Shown here: in pieces, positions 18,510 to 28,706 of the stretch
Layout of the letters: every line of letters begins with the position of its first letter
Position numbering within the stretch: position 1 is the stretch's first letter
From: ZC4RG30 sp963726085
GTDB lineage: Bacteria > Pseudomonadota > Gammaproteobacteria > Steroidobacterales > Steroidobacteraceae
Length of the DNA: 64,000 bases
NCBI GenBank assembly: GCA_963726085.1
Contig: CAVSAR010000001.1
Location: 558,001-622,000 of the forward strand
Direction of reading: 5' to 3'
The notes under the pieces: model-generated
The model's database searches: none
Told to the model about the DNA's origin: nothing
The model's input: only the letters and a program-made list of their open reading frames with translations
Made by a program: the position numbers and the translations under genes

Positions 18510-20149
18510 GAAGCTGCCGCCGTCGGCAGTTGTGCCGCGCGCGACAAGCGTGCGGCCTTCACGAATGCGGCGAACAGGGGATGACCGTCGCGCGGCGTCG
18601 AGGTGAACTCGGGGTGAAACTGCGTGGCGACAAACCACGGGTGATCGGCCAGCTCCACGATCTCCACCAGGCCATCGCGCGAGAACCCCGAGAAGCCAAA
18701 GCCGGCGCGCTCGAACTGCCCCAGGTAGTTGTTGTTGAACTCGTAGCGATGCCGATGGCGTTCGCGGATCACATCCGCGCCGTACAGCGCGCGCGCCATG
18801 GTGCCGGCGCCAAGCTCCACTTCCTGCGCTCCCAGGCGCATGGTGCCACCGAGGTCGGATTTCTCGCTGCGCTGCTGGGCACCCAGCGCCTGGTCCTGCC
18901 ATTCGGTGATCATCGCGATCACCGGATGCGGCGTCGCGCGGTCAAATTCCGTGCTATGCGCCCCTTCCAGGCCCAGCTTGTGGCGCGCGAACTCGATCAC
19001 CGCAACCTGCATCCCCAGGCAGATCCCCAGGTACGGAATGCGCTTCTCGCGGGCAAAGCGCACGCCCTGGATCTTGCCCTCGATGCCGCGTTCGCCGAAG
19101 CCACCGGGAACCAGTACCGCGTCCATGCCCTCAAGGCAGCCGGTGCCGCGCAACTCGATGTCGGTGGACTCGATGTAATGCACGTTCACGCGGGTGCGCG
19201 TCTTGATGCCCGCGTGGGTCAGGGCTTCATTGAGCGAGATGTAGGAATCGCGCATCTGCACGTACTTGCCCACCATCGCAATATCCACCACACCATCCGG
19301 GTGGGCCTTGGCCTGCACCACCTGGCGCCACTCGGATAGGTCCGTCGGCGGCGCGGTCAGGCCCAGGCGCTTGACCACGATGGCGTCGAGTCCCTGCTCA
19401 TGCAGCAGCAACGGAATCTTGTAGATATCGTCGGCGTCGACCGCGCTGATGACGGCGCGCTCCTCGACATTGGTGAACAGCGCGATCTTGCGGCGTTGCT
19501 CGTCGGGAATCGGGTCCTTGCAGCGACACAGCAGGATGTCCGGCTGGATACCGATACCGCGCAATTCCTTCACCGAGTGCTGCGTCGGCTTGGTCTTGAT
19601 TTCCGAACCACCGACCACCGGCACCAGGGTCAGGTGCATGTACACCACGCTGTCGCGGCCCAGCTCCACACCCATCTGGCGGATGGCCTCGAGGAACGGC
19701 AGCGACTCGATATCGCCCACCGTGCCGCCGATTTCCACCATGCACACATCCGCGTCGCCCGCGCCCAGCTTGATGCTGCGCTTGATCTCGTCGGTAATGT
19801 GCGGGATGACCTGCACCGTGGCGCCCAGGTAGTCGCCACGGCGCTCGCGCGCGATCACGCGCTCATAGATCCGGCCGGTGGTGAAGTTGCTGTTGCGCCC
19901 CGTGGTGGTGCGCACAAACCGCTCGTAGTGGCCAAGGTCCAGGTCCGACTCGGTGCCATCGGTGGTGACGTAGACCTCGCCATGCTGGAACGGACTCATG
20001 GTGCCGGGATCGACGTTGATGTACGGATCCAGTTTCACCATCGAGATCTTGAGCCCGCGGGCTTCCAGGATCGCGCCCAGGGACGCGGCGGCGATGCCCT
20101 TCCCCAATGAAGAAACGACGCCACCTGTGACGAATACATAACGGGTCAT
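18506..20149 (-). CDS. pyrG: CTP synthase
   Basis: Makes CTP from UTP with glutamine as nitrogen donor; 547 aa. The N-terminal amidoligase domain begins MTRYVFVTGGVVSSLGKG with SLGAILEARG and DPYINVDPGTMSPFQHGEV. The C-terminal class I glutaminase has the catalytic Cys in PYLGICLGMQ and the His-Glu end in ATQFHPEF. The ATG at 20,149 is the family start; the 19 residues before it in the open frame are not conserved. A 103-bp gap separates it from tilS, enough for a promoter. Confidence 0.97.
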   Translation of the reverse strand: MTRYVFVTGGVVSSLGKGIAAASLGAILEARGLKISMVKLDPYINVDPGTMSPFQHGEVYVTTDGTESDLDLGHYERFVRTTTGRNSNFTTGRIYERVIARERRGDYLGATVQVIPHITDEIKRSIKLGAGDADVCMVEIGGTVGDIESLPFLEAIRQMGVELGRDSVVYMHLTLVPVVGGSEIKTKPTQHSVKELRGIGIQPDILLCRCKDPIPDEQRRKIALFTNVEERAVISAVDADDIYKIPLLLHEQGLDAIVVKRLGLTAPPTDLSEWRQVVQAKAHPDGVVDIAMVGKYVQMRDSYISLNEALTHAGIKTRTRVNVHYIESTDIELRGTGCLEGMDAVLVPGGFGERGIEGKIQGVRFAREKRIPYLGICLGMQVAVIEFARHKLGLEGAHSTEFDRATPHPVIAMITEWQDQALGAQQRSEKSDLGGTMRLGAQEVELGAGTMARALYGADVIRERHRHRYEFNNNYLGQFERAGFGFSGFSRDGLVEIVELADHPWFVATQFHPEFTSTPRDGHPLFAAFVKAARLSRAAQLPTAAAS

Positions 20150-20252
20150 GGGGACTGCACCGCCGGGAAAATATGTGAGGGAACCGCTCGCGCGGCCCGT
20201 GAACATCGACGGGCAGACAGGCTAACAAATCAGCGTGAGTCCTGCCACACGA

Positions 20253-21614
20253 TCATGTCCAGACAATGCGCCCACGCCGGCGCGTGCTGCCATCGCTGCG
20301 CAGCGATCCGGCAACCCACAGGTCCCCGATTGCCAGCAGCCGGCCGGCGCCCCGGCGCACTGCCTGACCCTCGACCGCGTCCTGCACCCCGTCATACAGC
20401 AGCGGCAAGCCTGCGCGCTGCCATTTTGGAACCTTCAAGCCCTGCATCAGTTTGCGCAGGCGCGGCCCCCCGGCCTCGCCGGGCTCGGCCATGCGCACAC
20501 CCATCGAGGCCGGCAGGCGGTCCAGGTCCAGATCCCCGTGTGCATCCGGACAAATCGCGAGGCTGCCGCCCGGCAATGCCAATGGCCGGCGCCAGTCCCA
20601 CTGCAGGCCAAGCGCTGGGGCGGCCTGGTCAGGGGACGCACCGGTGGCCTCGAGCATCAGGCGCCCTGCGTACCGGCGCAGGCGCGCGCCTGGCCAGGCC
20701 AGCGTCGGCGTGGCATCCGGCCGCGCATCGAGCATCCTCAGGGCCTCCTCCAGACGGCGCTCGTCCGGTGTGCGCACGCCGCGACGTGCGAACCAGCTGC
20801 GCAGCACCGCCTTCTGACGCGCGCGCTCCCAGCGCCTCAGCACTGCCACTTCCAGATCCGGCCCGTCGCAGGCCAGGTCCAGGTCGCGCAGCGCGCGCTG
20901 CTCGAGCTGTGCGGCCGCTTCGCTGCAGTGACGCGCACTGCGTCCCGCGGTTTGCGCCGCAGACGGCCAGCGCGCCAGCAGCCGCGGCACCACTTCGGCC
21001 CGCAGATAGTTGCGGTCGAAGCGCAGCTGCGCATTGGTGGGATCCTCGATCCATTGCAGCCCTGCGCCCATCACGTATTCGGCCAGCGTGGCCCTGCCCA
21101 CTTCGATGAATGGCCGCACCAGCTTGCCGGCACCAAAGGCCATCACCGACGGCATGGCCGCCAGTCCCGCGGGACCGGCCCCGCGCAGCAGCGCCTGCAG
21201 CACGGTCTCCAGCTGGTCATCGGCGTGCTGCGCCGTCAGCAGCAATTCCCCGGGCCGCAACCGCGATTTCAGGATCTGGTATCGGGCCACGCGCGCGGCC
21301 TCTTCCACGGAACCGCCGCGCGCGACTTTCACGTGGGCATCGCAGACGGTCAGTGCAACACCCATGCGCCGCGCGAACCCTCGACAGAACGCGCGAAATC
21401 GCGGTGCGGCTCGCTGCAGGTGGTGGTCAACGTGGATTGCCCGCAGCTGCAGCCGATCCGGAAACCGTTCCCGGGCCTGCGCCAGGCAATGCAACAGCGC
21501 CACGGAGTCCATCCCCCCGGACAGCGCCACCACGCAGCGCAATACCGGCGCGGATGCCGGCACGAGCCGCTGCAAGTGCAGCACCAGCGCCTGGGCTTCG
21601 AGGGGCGGACGCAT
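20253..21614 (-). CDS. tilS: tRNA(Ile)-lysidine synthetase
   Basis: Modifies C34 of the CAU-anticodon isoleucine tRNA to lysidine, changing both codon reading and charging identity. The PP-loop SGGMDS sits at residues 32-37 in VVALSGGMDSVALLH, followed by HVDHHLQ and TAQHADDQLETVLQALLRG. 453 aa with the C-terminal TilS domain (about residues 350-430). The ATG at 21,614 starts 13 bp after the accA stop. Confidence 0.95.
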   Translation of the reverse strand: MRPPLEAQALVLHLQRLVPASAPVLRCVVALSGGMDSVALLHCLAQARERFPDRLQLRAIHVDHHLQRAAPRFRAFCRGFARRMGVALTVCDAHVKVARGGSVEEAARVARYQILKSRLRPGELLLTAQHADDQLETVLQALLRGAGPAGLAAMPSVMAFGAGKLVRPFIEVGRATLAEYVMGAGLQWIEDPTNAQLRFDRNYLRAEVVPRLLARWPSAAQTAGRSARHCSEAAAQLEQRALRDLDLACDGPDLEVAVLRRWERARQKAVLRSWFARRGVRTPDERRLEEALRMLDARPDATPTLAWPGARLRRYAGRLMLEATGASPDQAAPALGLQWDWRRPLALPGGSLAICPDAHGDLDLDRLPASMGVRMAEPGEAGGPRLRKLMQGLKVPKWQRAGLPLLYDGVQDAVEGQAVRRGAGRLLAIGDLWVAGSLRSDGSTRRRGRIVWT

Positions 21615-21627
21615 CGCGTCGCGCGCT

Positions 21628-22593
21628 TCAGGTCTTGGTGTCGGAGAAGACTCCGAACGACGCAAATCGCCGATGCCGTTCGGCAAGCAGTCGCTCCGTT
21701 GGCAGCTCGGCAAGGGCATCAAGATGGCGCACCAACGAGGCCTTGAGGTCCGCGGCGGTGGTTTCAGGATCGCGATGCGCCCCGCCCAGTGGCTCACGCA
21801 GCACTTCGTCAACGAGGTTCAGCGCGGCCAACCGGTCGGCCGTGACGCCCATGGCCTCGGCCGCCAGCTCCTTCTTGGCATCGGTCTTCCACAGTATCGA
21901 CGCGCATCCCTCCGGCGAGATGACCGAATAGATCGAGTACTGCAGCATGATCAGGCGATCGCAGATGCCAATGGCCAGGGCGCCGCCGGAGCCACCCTCG
22001 CCGATGACGACGCTGATGATCGGCACCTGGAAGCCAGTCATTTCGAAGAGATTGCGCGCGATGGCCTCGCTCTGCCCGCGCTCCTCGCTGCTGACCCCCG
22101 GATAGGCGCCAGGGGTATCGATCAGCGTGACAATGGGCAAGGCGAAGCGCTCGGCGGTGCGCATCAGGCGCAGCGCCTTGCGATAACCCTCCGGCTTGGG
22201 CATGCCGTAGTTGCGGCGCACGCGCTCCTTGGTGTCCCGCCCCTTCTGGTGCCCGATGATCATCACTGGCCTGCCATCGATGCGCGCCGGGCCGCCGACA
22301 ATCGCCATGTCGTCGCCGAACATGCGATCGCCATGCAGCTCGGTGAAGTCCGTGCAGATGAGGTTGATGTAGTCGAGCGTGTAGGGGCGCCGCGGATGCC
22401 GTGCGATCTGCGTCACCTGCCACGGCGTCAGCGACGCAAAGATGCTGGTGGTCAGCTGCCGGCTCTTGGTCTGCAGCCGCGCCACCTCGTCCTTCAGGTT
22501 GATCCTGGAGTCCGAGGTCACGTGTTGCAGCTCCTCGATCTTTGCCTCCAGCTCGGCGATCGGCTGTTCGAAATCAAGGAAACTCACGGCCAT
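21628..22593 (-). CDS. accA: Acetyl-CoA carboxylase carboxyltransferase subunit alpha
   Basis: With AccD transfers the carboxyl group from biotin to acetyl-CoA, giving malonyl-CoA for fatty acid synthesis; 321 aa, typical. Recognisable are FLDFEQPIAELEAKIEEL at the N-terminus, ELHGDRMFGDDMAIVGG, GRDTKERVRRNYGMPKPEGY, TLIDTPGAYPGVSSEERGQS and IGEGGSGGALAIG. It follows dnaE after 53 bp. Confidence 0.97.
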   Translation of the reverse strand: MAVSFLDFEQPIAELEAKIEELQHVTSDSRINLKDEVARLQTKSRQLTTSIFASLTPWQVTQIARHPRRPYTLDYINLICTDFTELHGDRMFGDDMAIVGGPARIDGRPVMIIGHQKGRDTKERVRRNYGMPKPEGYRKALRLMRTAERFALPIVTLIDTPGAYPGVSSEERGQSEAIARNLFEMTGFQVPIISVVIGEGGSGGALAIGICDRLIMLQYSIYSVISPEGCASILWKTDAKKELAAEAMGVTADRLAALNLVDEVLREPLGGAHRDPETTAADLKASLVRHLDALAELPTERLLAERHRRFASFGVFSDTKT

Positions 22594-22646
22594 CAGCCAG
22601 ACCTGCTGCTAAAGAGGATTTCCACAGGTTAGTGGCCGGGCGTGGT

Positions 22647-25600
22647 CTAGTGCAAGCCGGCCGGCGCGTCATACAGCAGCTGCAGGCCCTCGCGCCCCAC
22701 CAGCGACTCAAGCTCGTCCATGAGGGCCGGCGTCGGCCGGACCGTCCAGTCGCTGCCCAGCGCCAGGGTGCATCCGGCGTCCTCGCCGCGATAGCGCACC
22801 AGCACCTCGCAGGGCCCTGGGCGCGACGTGCTGAGTGCCGTCTGCAGCTTGGAGATGAAGTCCTGGGGGCGCTGCTGTACTGCCTGCGGCCAGCGCAGCA
22901 CCAACCGGCGCGCCTGCTGCTCGCGCAGCGAATCCAGCAGCACGATGCGCTTGCCGGCGATGCGCCAGGCATTGCTGAAATCATCAAAGCGCAGGCTGCC
23001 TTCCACCAGCACCAGCGCATCCTTGAGCAGCAGCTCGCGGAACTGCTGTACCTGCTCTTCGTACAGGGTCACCTCGATGCGCCCGGTGCGGTCATCGAGC
23101 ACGAAGCTGGTGCGGTTGTTGCGCTTGCGAAGTTCCAGGATCAACCCGGCGGCACTGACCGCGCGGCCACCGCTGTAGCGTGAACCTTCTCCTGCCACCG
23201 GGGCGCGCTCGCTGACCAGGTCGCGGATGCGCGCGCTGACCAGGCGTGGCAGGTCCGACTCGTAGCGCTGGATCGGATGTCCGGTCAGGTACAGGCCCAG
23301 GGTCTCGCGCTCGCCGGCGAGTCGCACCGACTCGGTCCACTCCGCCAGCGCCAAGGACGCCGGTGCGCTGCTGCCGCCAAACAGGTCAACCTGGCCTGCG
23401 GCACTGGCGCGCATCGCCTGTTCGCCGCCCTGCACGGCCGCGTCCAGGCCGGCCATCAAGGTGGCGCGATTGGGGCCCAGTGCGTCCAGGCTCCCGGAGC
23501 GGATCAGGGCCTCCAGCGCGCGGCGGTTCACGCGCGTGAGGTCAATGCGCTGGCACAACTGCGTCAGGCTGGCAAATGGCCCCTGCGCAGTGCGCTCGGC
23601 CACCAGCGCCTCCACGGCCTGGGTCCCCACGCCGCGCACGGCACCCAACCCATAGCGAATCCCGTGCGGCCCTTCAACGGTGAAGTCATACCCCGATGCA
23701 TTGACGTCCGGCGATAGTATCTTCAGCCCCATGCGGGCGCACTCGTCCACCATCGTCACGACCTTGTCGGTGTCATCGATGTCAGCCGACAGCACTGCCG
23801 CCATGAATCCGGCCGGATAGTGGGCCTTGAGCCACGCCGTCTGGTAGGACAGCACCGCGTAGGCGGCCGAATGGGACTTGTTGAAGCCGTAGCCGGCGAA
23901 CTTCTCCATGAGGTCGAAGATCGAAGCCGCGTGGCGCGGGTCGATGCCGCGCGCCACGGCCCCATCGACGAACACGCTGCGCTGCTTGGCCATCTCTTCG
24001 GCTTTCTTCTTGCCCATGGCCCGGCGCAGCAGGTCCGCGCCGCCCAGGGTGTAGCCGGCCAGCACCTGCGCAATCTGCATCACCTGTTCCTGGTACAGGA
24101 TCACGCCATACGTGTCCTCGAGCACCGGCTTGAGCAGCGGGTGCAGATAGTCGATGGCCGAGCCGGGACTTTGCTTGCGCGCGATGAAGTCATCGACCAT
24201 GCCCGATTGCAACGGCCCGGGACGAAACAGCGCCACCAGGGCCACCACGTCCCCGAAGCGGTCGGGCTTGAGTCGGCGGATCAGGTCCTTCATGCCACGG
24301 GATTCAAGCTGGAACAGCGCGGTGGTGAAGCCGGTCTTCATCAACGCATAGGTAGGCGCGTCGTCCATGGGCAGCGCGGCCATGTCCAGCGGCTGGGCCT
24401 GGCGCTCCGGTGTGGCATTGATGATGCGCACCGCGCGGTCGATGATGGTCAGCGTACGCAGCCCGAGAAAGTCGAACTTCACCAGGCCAGCGGCTTCCAC
24501 GTCATCCTTGTCGAATTGCGTGACCACGGTCGCGCCGGGGGCTTCCGAGTACAGCGGCGTGAAATCCGTCAGCACCGACGGGGCGATCACCACGCCCCCG
24601 GCGTGCGTGCCCGCATTGCGCGTCAGTCCCTCGAGCGAGCGCGCCAGGTCCAGCAGCGAGCGCACCTCCTCGTCGGACTCATACAGTCGCTTGAGCTCCG
24701 GTTCCTTTTCCAGCGCATCGGCCAGCGTGATGCCCAGTTCATTGGGAATCAGCTTGGCAATCCGGTCGACGAAGCCATACGGATGGCCCAGCACCCGTCC
24801 GACATCGCGCACCACCGCCTTGGCAGCCATCGTGCCGTACGTGATGATCTGGGAGGTGCGCTCGCGCCCATAGCGGTTGGCCACGTACTCGATGACGCGA
24901 TCGCGCCCGTCCATGCAGAAATCAATGTCGAAGTCCGGCATCGACACGCGTTCGGGATTCAGGAACCGCTCGAACAGCAGGTCGTGCTCGATCGGATCCA
25001 GGTCCGTGATGTGCAGTGCGTATGCAACCAGCGAACCGGCGCCGGAGCCGCGACCCGGACCCACGGGAATCTGGTTCTCGCGCGCCCAGCGGATGAAATC
25101 CGCCACGATCAGGAAGTACCCGGCAAATCCCATGGAACAGATCACGTCCAGCTCGCGCTGCAGGCGCGCGGCGTATTCCTCGGGCCGGTTGCCATCGATC
25201 CCGGCCGAGCCGTGGGCGATGCGGCGCTGCGCCAGACCGGAGGCAGCCGATTTGCGGATCCAGTCCTCGGCACTGGAACCGTCCGGCACCGGGAACACCG
25301 GCAGGCGGCTGGATCCGAGCTTCAGCTGCAGGCTGCAGCGCCGCGCGATCTCCACGCTGTTGCGCAGTGCCTCGGGAATATCCGCAAACAGCTCGGTCAT
25401 CTGCTGTGGTGAGCGCAGGAACTGCTCGCGCGTGTAACGCCGGCGACGCGCCGGATCGGCCAGCAGCGCGCGCTCGCGGATGCACACGCGCGCCTCGTGG
25501 GCGTCGTATTCGGATTCCTCGATGAAGCGCACGTCGTTGGTGGCCACCACCGGCACGTCGAATTCCCCTGCCAGCGCCACTGCGGCAGCAACGTACTGCG

Positions 25601-26138
25601 CATCGGTGGTGCGACCCAGCCGCTGCAGCTCCAGGTAGTAGCGATCGTCGAACAGGCACTGCCAGGACTGCAGCGCGCGACGGGCCAGTGCCGGCCGGCC
25701 CGCAAGCAGCGCGCGCCCCACATCCCCTTCGCAGCCGCCGGACAACGCGATCAGGCCCGACAGCGACTCGCGCGTCAGCCAGGCGCGCTCCAGCAGTGGC
25801 GTGGCCTGGCGTTCCCCTTCCAGATAGGCGCGCGTGACCAGGCGCGACAGGTTGAGGTAGCCGGCTTCGTTCTGGCACAGCAGTGTCAATCGGCTGGGCG
25901 CGTCGCGCTGGCCGGCTTCCTTGACCAGCAGGTCCACGCCGATGATGGGCTTGACTCCCCGGGCAAGGGCGGCACGGTAGAACTTGACCATCGCAAACAG
26001 GTTGCACTCGTCGGTGAGTGCCACCGCCGGCATGCCCGCGGCGGCCACCGCTTCGATCAACCCGGGCACGCGCACCACGCTGTCGAGCAGCGAATACTCG
26101 GTGTGAACCCTCAAGTGAACAAAGTTCTGCAAGCTCAT
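22647..26138 (-). CDS. dnaE: DNA polymerase III alpha subunit
   Basis: Catalytic subunit of the replicative polymerase; 1163 aa, typical for gammaproteobacteria. The PHP domain starts at the N-terminus (FVHLRVHTEYSLLDSVVRVP), and the polymerase active site PDFDIDFCMDGRD lies near residue 395-407 with its paired Asp residues. GPGRGSGAGSLVAYAL, a helix-hairpin-helix region near residue 830-860 and a C-terminal OB domain follow in order. The start overlaps the rnhB stop by 4 bp (ATGA). Confidence 0.98.
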   Translation of the reverse strand: MSLQNFVHLRVHTEYSLLDSVVRVPGLIEAVAAAGMPAVALTDECNLFAMVKFYRAALARGVKPIIGVDLLVKEAGQRDAPSRLTLLCQNEAGYLNLSRLVTRAYLEGERQATPLLERAWLTRESLSGLIALSGGCEGDVGRALLAGRPALARRALQSWQCLFDDRYYLELQRLGRTTDAQYVAAAVALAGEFDVPVVATNDVRFIEESEYDAHEARVCIRERALLADPARRRRYTREQFLRSPQQMTELFADIPEALRNSVEIARRCSLQLKLGSSRLPVFPVPDGSSAEDWIRKSAASGLAQRRIAHGSAGIDGNRPEEYAARLQRELDVICSMGFAGYFLIVADFIRWARENQIPVGPGRGSGAGSLVAYALHITDLDPIEHDLLFERFLNPERVSMPDFDIDFCMDGRDRVIEYVANRYGRERTSQIITYGTMAAKAVVRDVGRVLGHPYGFVDRIAKLIPNELGITLADALEKEPELKRLYESDEEVRSLLDLARSLEGLTRNAGTHAGGVVIAPSVLTDFTPLYSEAPGATVVTQFDKDDVEAAGLVKFDFLGLRTLTIIDRAVRIINATPERQAQPLDMAALPMDDAPTYALMKTGFTTALFQLESRGMKDLIRRLKPDRFGDVVALVALFRPGPLQSGMVDDFIARKQSPGSAIDYLHPLLKPVLEDTYGVILYQEQVMQIAQVLAGYTLGGADLLRRAMGKKKAEEMAKQRSVFVDGAVARGIDPRHAASIFDLMEKFAGYGFNKSHSAAYAVLSYQTAWLKAHYPAGFMAAVLSADIDDTDKVVTMVDECARMGLKILSPDVNASGYDFTVEGPHGIRYGLGAVRGVGTQAVEALVAERTAQGPFASLTQLCQRIDLTRVNRRALEALIRSGSLDALGPNRATLMAGLDAAVQGGEQAMRASAAGQVDLFGGSSAPASLALAEWTESVRLAGERETLGLYLTGHPIQRYESDLPRLVSARIRDLVSERAPVAGEGSRYSGGRAVSAAGLILELRKRNNRTSFVLDDRTGRIEVTLYEEQVQQFRELLLKDALVLVEGSLRFDDFSNAWRIAGKRIVLLDSLREQQARRLVLRWPQAVQQRPQDFISKLQTALSTSRPGPCEVLVRYRGEDAGCTLALGSDWTVRPTPALMDELESLVGREGLQLLYDAPAGLH

Positions 26139-26734
26139 CTATTGAATGACTTTTTCGCTTCCCGCACAGGTGCAAAACTGCTGCGATGCTGTGGCGAGGG
26201 GCCAAGCCGCTGCAGGGCCTCAAGGTGACCGCTGGTAGCGTACCCCTTGTGCTCCTGGAACAGGTACCCCGGATAGGTGCCAGCCAGCCGCTGCATCTGC
26301 TGGTCGCGGGCATGCTTGGCAAGGATGGAGGCAGCGGAAATCGCGGCAATGGTTACATCGCCGCGCACCACGCACTGCACGCGCGCGTTGCAGTGGCGCA
26401 AGTCCGGCGGTCGGTCGCCATCCACCTGCACCAGCTCGGGCACCCGCACCAGCCCGAAGATGGCGCGCCGCATGGCCAGCAGCGTCGCCCCCAGGATGTT
26501 GAGTGCATCGATCTCCTCCACGTCGGCCCAGGCGATATGCCAGGCAAGGGCGCGGCACTGAATGTGCTGCGAGAGCTGCGCGCGCCGGCTTGCCGTCAGC
26601 AGCTTCGAGTCGCGCAGCCCGGCAATGGGCGCATCCGGATCCAGGATCACCGCTGCCGCGTAGACCGGACCTGCAAGGGGCCCGCGGCCGGCTTCATCGA
26701 CGCCGGCGACCAGTCCCTGCAACAGTGCGCGCAT
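26135..26734 (-). CDS. rnhB: Ribonuclease HII
   Basis: Cleaves RNA of RNA-DNA hybrids and removes single ribonucleotides from DNA; 199 aa. The type 2 RNase H signature VAGVDEAGRGPLAGPVYAAA carries Asp13 and Glu14, with the third acidic residue in QVDGDRPPDL and the fourth in SILAKHARD. The ATG at 26,734 matches the family start. Flanked by lpxB (7-bp gap) and dnaE (4-bp overlap), the conserved order. Confidence 0.95.
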   Translation of the reverse strand: MRALLQGLVAGVDEAGRGPLAGPVYAAAVILDPDAPIAGLRDSKLLTASRRAQLSQHIQCRALAWHIAWADVEEIDALNILGATLLAMRRAIFGLVRVPELVQVDGDRPPDLRHCNARVQCVVRGDVTIAAISAASILAKHARDQQMQRLAGTYPGYLFQEHKGYATSGHLEALQRLGPSPQHRSSFAPVREAKKSFNR

Positions 26735-26741
26735 GGGCAGG

Positions 26742-27899
26742 TCAGCCCCTGACACGAGCTGCCAGCTGGTCGACAATGCATTGCGCGGCCCGCGCGGCGC
26801 CACCCTGACGCAACTGCAGGTGTATGGCCCGGAACCTGCGCCGCAGCTGCTCGCGACGAATGTTGTCCTCGAGCGCCACCTGCAACGCCGCCGCCAGTGC
26901 CGGGGGCGTGACGGCTTCCTGCAGGAACTCCGGCACCAGTTCTTCGCCGGCCAGCAGGTTCGGCTGCGAGACATGCTTCACTTTCACCAGCCCCAGCTCC
27001 CGCGCCAGGAACGCGGTCAAGGGCGCCACGCGGTACGCCACGACCATGGGACAGCCGTATAGCATGGTCTGCAGCGTCGCGGTGCCAGAGGCCACCAGCG
27101 CCGCATCGGCCGCCGCCAGCACGGTGTCGGCGGATCGGTCCACCAGCTGCACCGCGGCACCGGCGTCGCGTACCTGGCGGGCGAATATGCCCGACAACTG
27201 CGGCGTGGCCATGGGCGCGAGGAATACCGGCGGCGGACTGAGCTGCGTCGCCAGCAACGCGGCGGTGGCCGCGAAGTCCGCGCCCAGCCGCCGTACCTCG
27301 CCCACGCGGCTGCCCGGGAGCAACGCAACTACGCGCGCGTCCTGCGGCACGCCCAGCAACCGGCGCGCGGCCGCGTGATCCACGTCCAGGGGCACCTGGT
27401 CAGCCAGGGGATGCCCCACGAATTCCGCATGCACGGCGTGTTGCGCATAGAACGCCGGTTCAAACGGCAGCAGGCACAGGACCGCGTCCACCGCGGCGGC
27501 GATCTTGCGCACCCGGCCGGGTCGCCAGGCCCACAGCTGCGGGCTGACGTACTGAATCGTGACAATGCCGCTGCGATGCAGGGCGGCCGCCAGCCCCAGA
27601 TTGAACGCCGGGGAGTCGATGCCGACGAAGGCGTCCACCCGCTGCTGGCGCAACTCGCGCTCCAGCCGCGATCGCAGCCGCAGCAACCGCGGCAAGTGAC
27701 GCAGCGGCTCCACGAACCCCATGACGGCGATTTCCTCGGAGGAGCCCAGCGGCACGCAGCCGGCCGCGCGCATGCGTTCGCCGGCCAGGCCCACGAAGGT
27801 GGAGCCCGGCACCAGCGCCCGCAGCGCCTCGATCAGCGCAGCGCCCAGCAAGTCCCCGGATGCTTCGCCGGCGACCAGCCCGATGCGCAGCGGCCTCAT
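26742..27899 (-). CDS. lpxB: Lipid A disaccharide synthase
   Basis: Glycosyltransferase (GT19) joining UDP-2,3-diacylglucosamine and lipid X to the lipid A disaccharide at the inner membrane; 385 aa. Motifs include GLVAGEASGDLLGA, VGLAGERMRAAG, FVGIDSPAFNLGLA, YVSPQLWAWRPGRV, FVGHPLADQV and LLPGSRVGEV. The ATG at 27,899 fits the family; lpxA ends 19 bp upstream. Confidence 0.96.
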   Translation of the reverse strand: MRPLRIGLVAGEASGDLLGAALIEALRALVPGSTFVGLAGERMRAAGCVPLGSSEEIAVMGFVEPLRHLPRLLRLRSRLERELRQQRVDAFVGIDSPAFNLGLAAALHRSGIVTIQYVSPQLWAWRPGRVRKIAAAVDAVLCLLPFEPAFYAQHAVHAEFVGHPLADQVPLDVDHAAARRLLGVPQDARVVALLPGSRVGEVRRLGADFAATAALLATQLSPPPVFLAPMATPQLSGIFARQVRDAGAAVQLVDRSADTVLAAADAALVASGTATLQTMLYGCPMVVAYRVAPLTAFLARELGLVKVKHVSQPNLLAGEELVPEFLQEAVTPPALAAALQVALEDNIRREQLRRRFRAIHLQLRQGGAARAAQCIVDQLAARVRG

Positions 27900-27918
27900 C
27901 GCGCGTTCACGCGCGCCG

Positions 27919-28695
27919 TTACCGAACCAGGCTGCGGGTCGACTGCCCGATGAAATCCACGAAAATGCGCAGGCAGTCATGCTGCGCCGCCATCTCCTGC
28001 AGCCGCGGCACGGCTTCCTCGAGCCGCAGGTCACTGCGGTACAGGACGCGATAGGCGTTGCGAATGGCGCGGATCTGCAGCTCGCTGAAACCGCGCCGCT
28101 TGAGGCCCTCGCTGTTGACCGAGCGCGGCTCGGCAGGCTGGCCGGTCGCCAGCACGTACGGGGGCACATCCCGGGTCACGGCCGTCATGTTGCCGATGAA
28201 CGCGTGGGCGCCGACCTTGGTGAACTGATGCACGCCCGAGTAGCCGCTCATGATGACCCAGTCGCCCAGTTCCACGTGGCCGGCCAGCATCACCAGGTTG
28301 GACAGCACGATGTGATCGCCGAGCACGCAGTCATGGCCCACGTGCGAGTAGGCCAGCAGCATGTTGTCGCTGCCGACGCGAGTCACGGCGCGCCCGGCGG
28401 CCGTGCCGCGATTTACCGTCACGTATTCGCGGAACACGTTGCGGTCGCCCACCTCCAGGCGCGTGGGTTCGCCCTTGTATTTCTTGTCCTGTGGCGCATC
28501 CCCCAGGGAGGCGAACTGGAATACCTGGTTATCCGCACCCAGCACCGTCGGGCCGTTGACGATGGAGTGCGCCCCGATCCGGCAGCCCGGACCGATGATC
28601 ACATCCGGGCCGATGACCGCGAACGGGCCCACTTCCACATCATCGGCGATCTGGGCCTTGGGGGAGACGACCGCCTTGGGATCAATGCGCGCCAT
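27919..28695 (-). CDS. lpxA: UDP-N-acetylglucosamine acyltransferase
   Basis: First enzyme of lipid A synthesis, adding a 3-hydroxyacyl chain to UDP-GlcNAc; 258 aa. Left-handed beta-helix hexapeptide repeats occupy about residues 1-185 and the catalytic His is in HVGHDCVLGD (His121). NVFREYVTVNRGT and MSGYSGVHQF are family segments. The ATG at 28,695 follows the fabZ stop by 11 bp. Uses hydroxyacyl-ACP, the same pool that FabZ dehydrates. Confidence 0.96.
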   Translation of the reverse strand: MARIDPKAVVSPKAQIADDVEVGPFAVIGPDVIIGPGCRIGAHSIVNGPTVLGADNQVFQFASLGDAPQDKKYKGEPTRLEVGDRNVFREYVTVNRGTAAGRAVTRVGSDNMLLAYSHVGHDCVLGDHIVLSNLVMLAGHVELGDWVIMSGYSGVHQFTKVGAHAFIGNMTAVTRDVPPYVLATGQPAEPRSVNSEGLKRRGFSELQIRAIRNAYRVLYRSDLRLEEAVPRLQEMAAQHDCLRIFVDFIGQSTRSLVR

Positions 28696-28706
28696 GGTGA
28701 GGGCCC

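Noticed and set aside
23820..25412. Long plus-strand reading frame (530 codons) opposite dnaE
   Set aside because: It is antisense to an intact essential gene, has no recognisable domain, and such shadows are common in GC-rich DNA.
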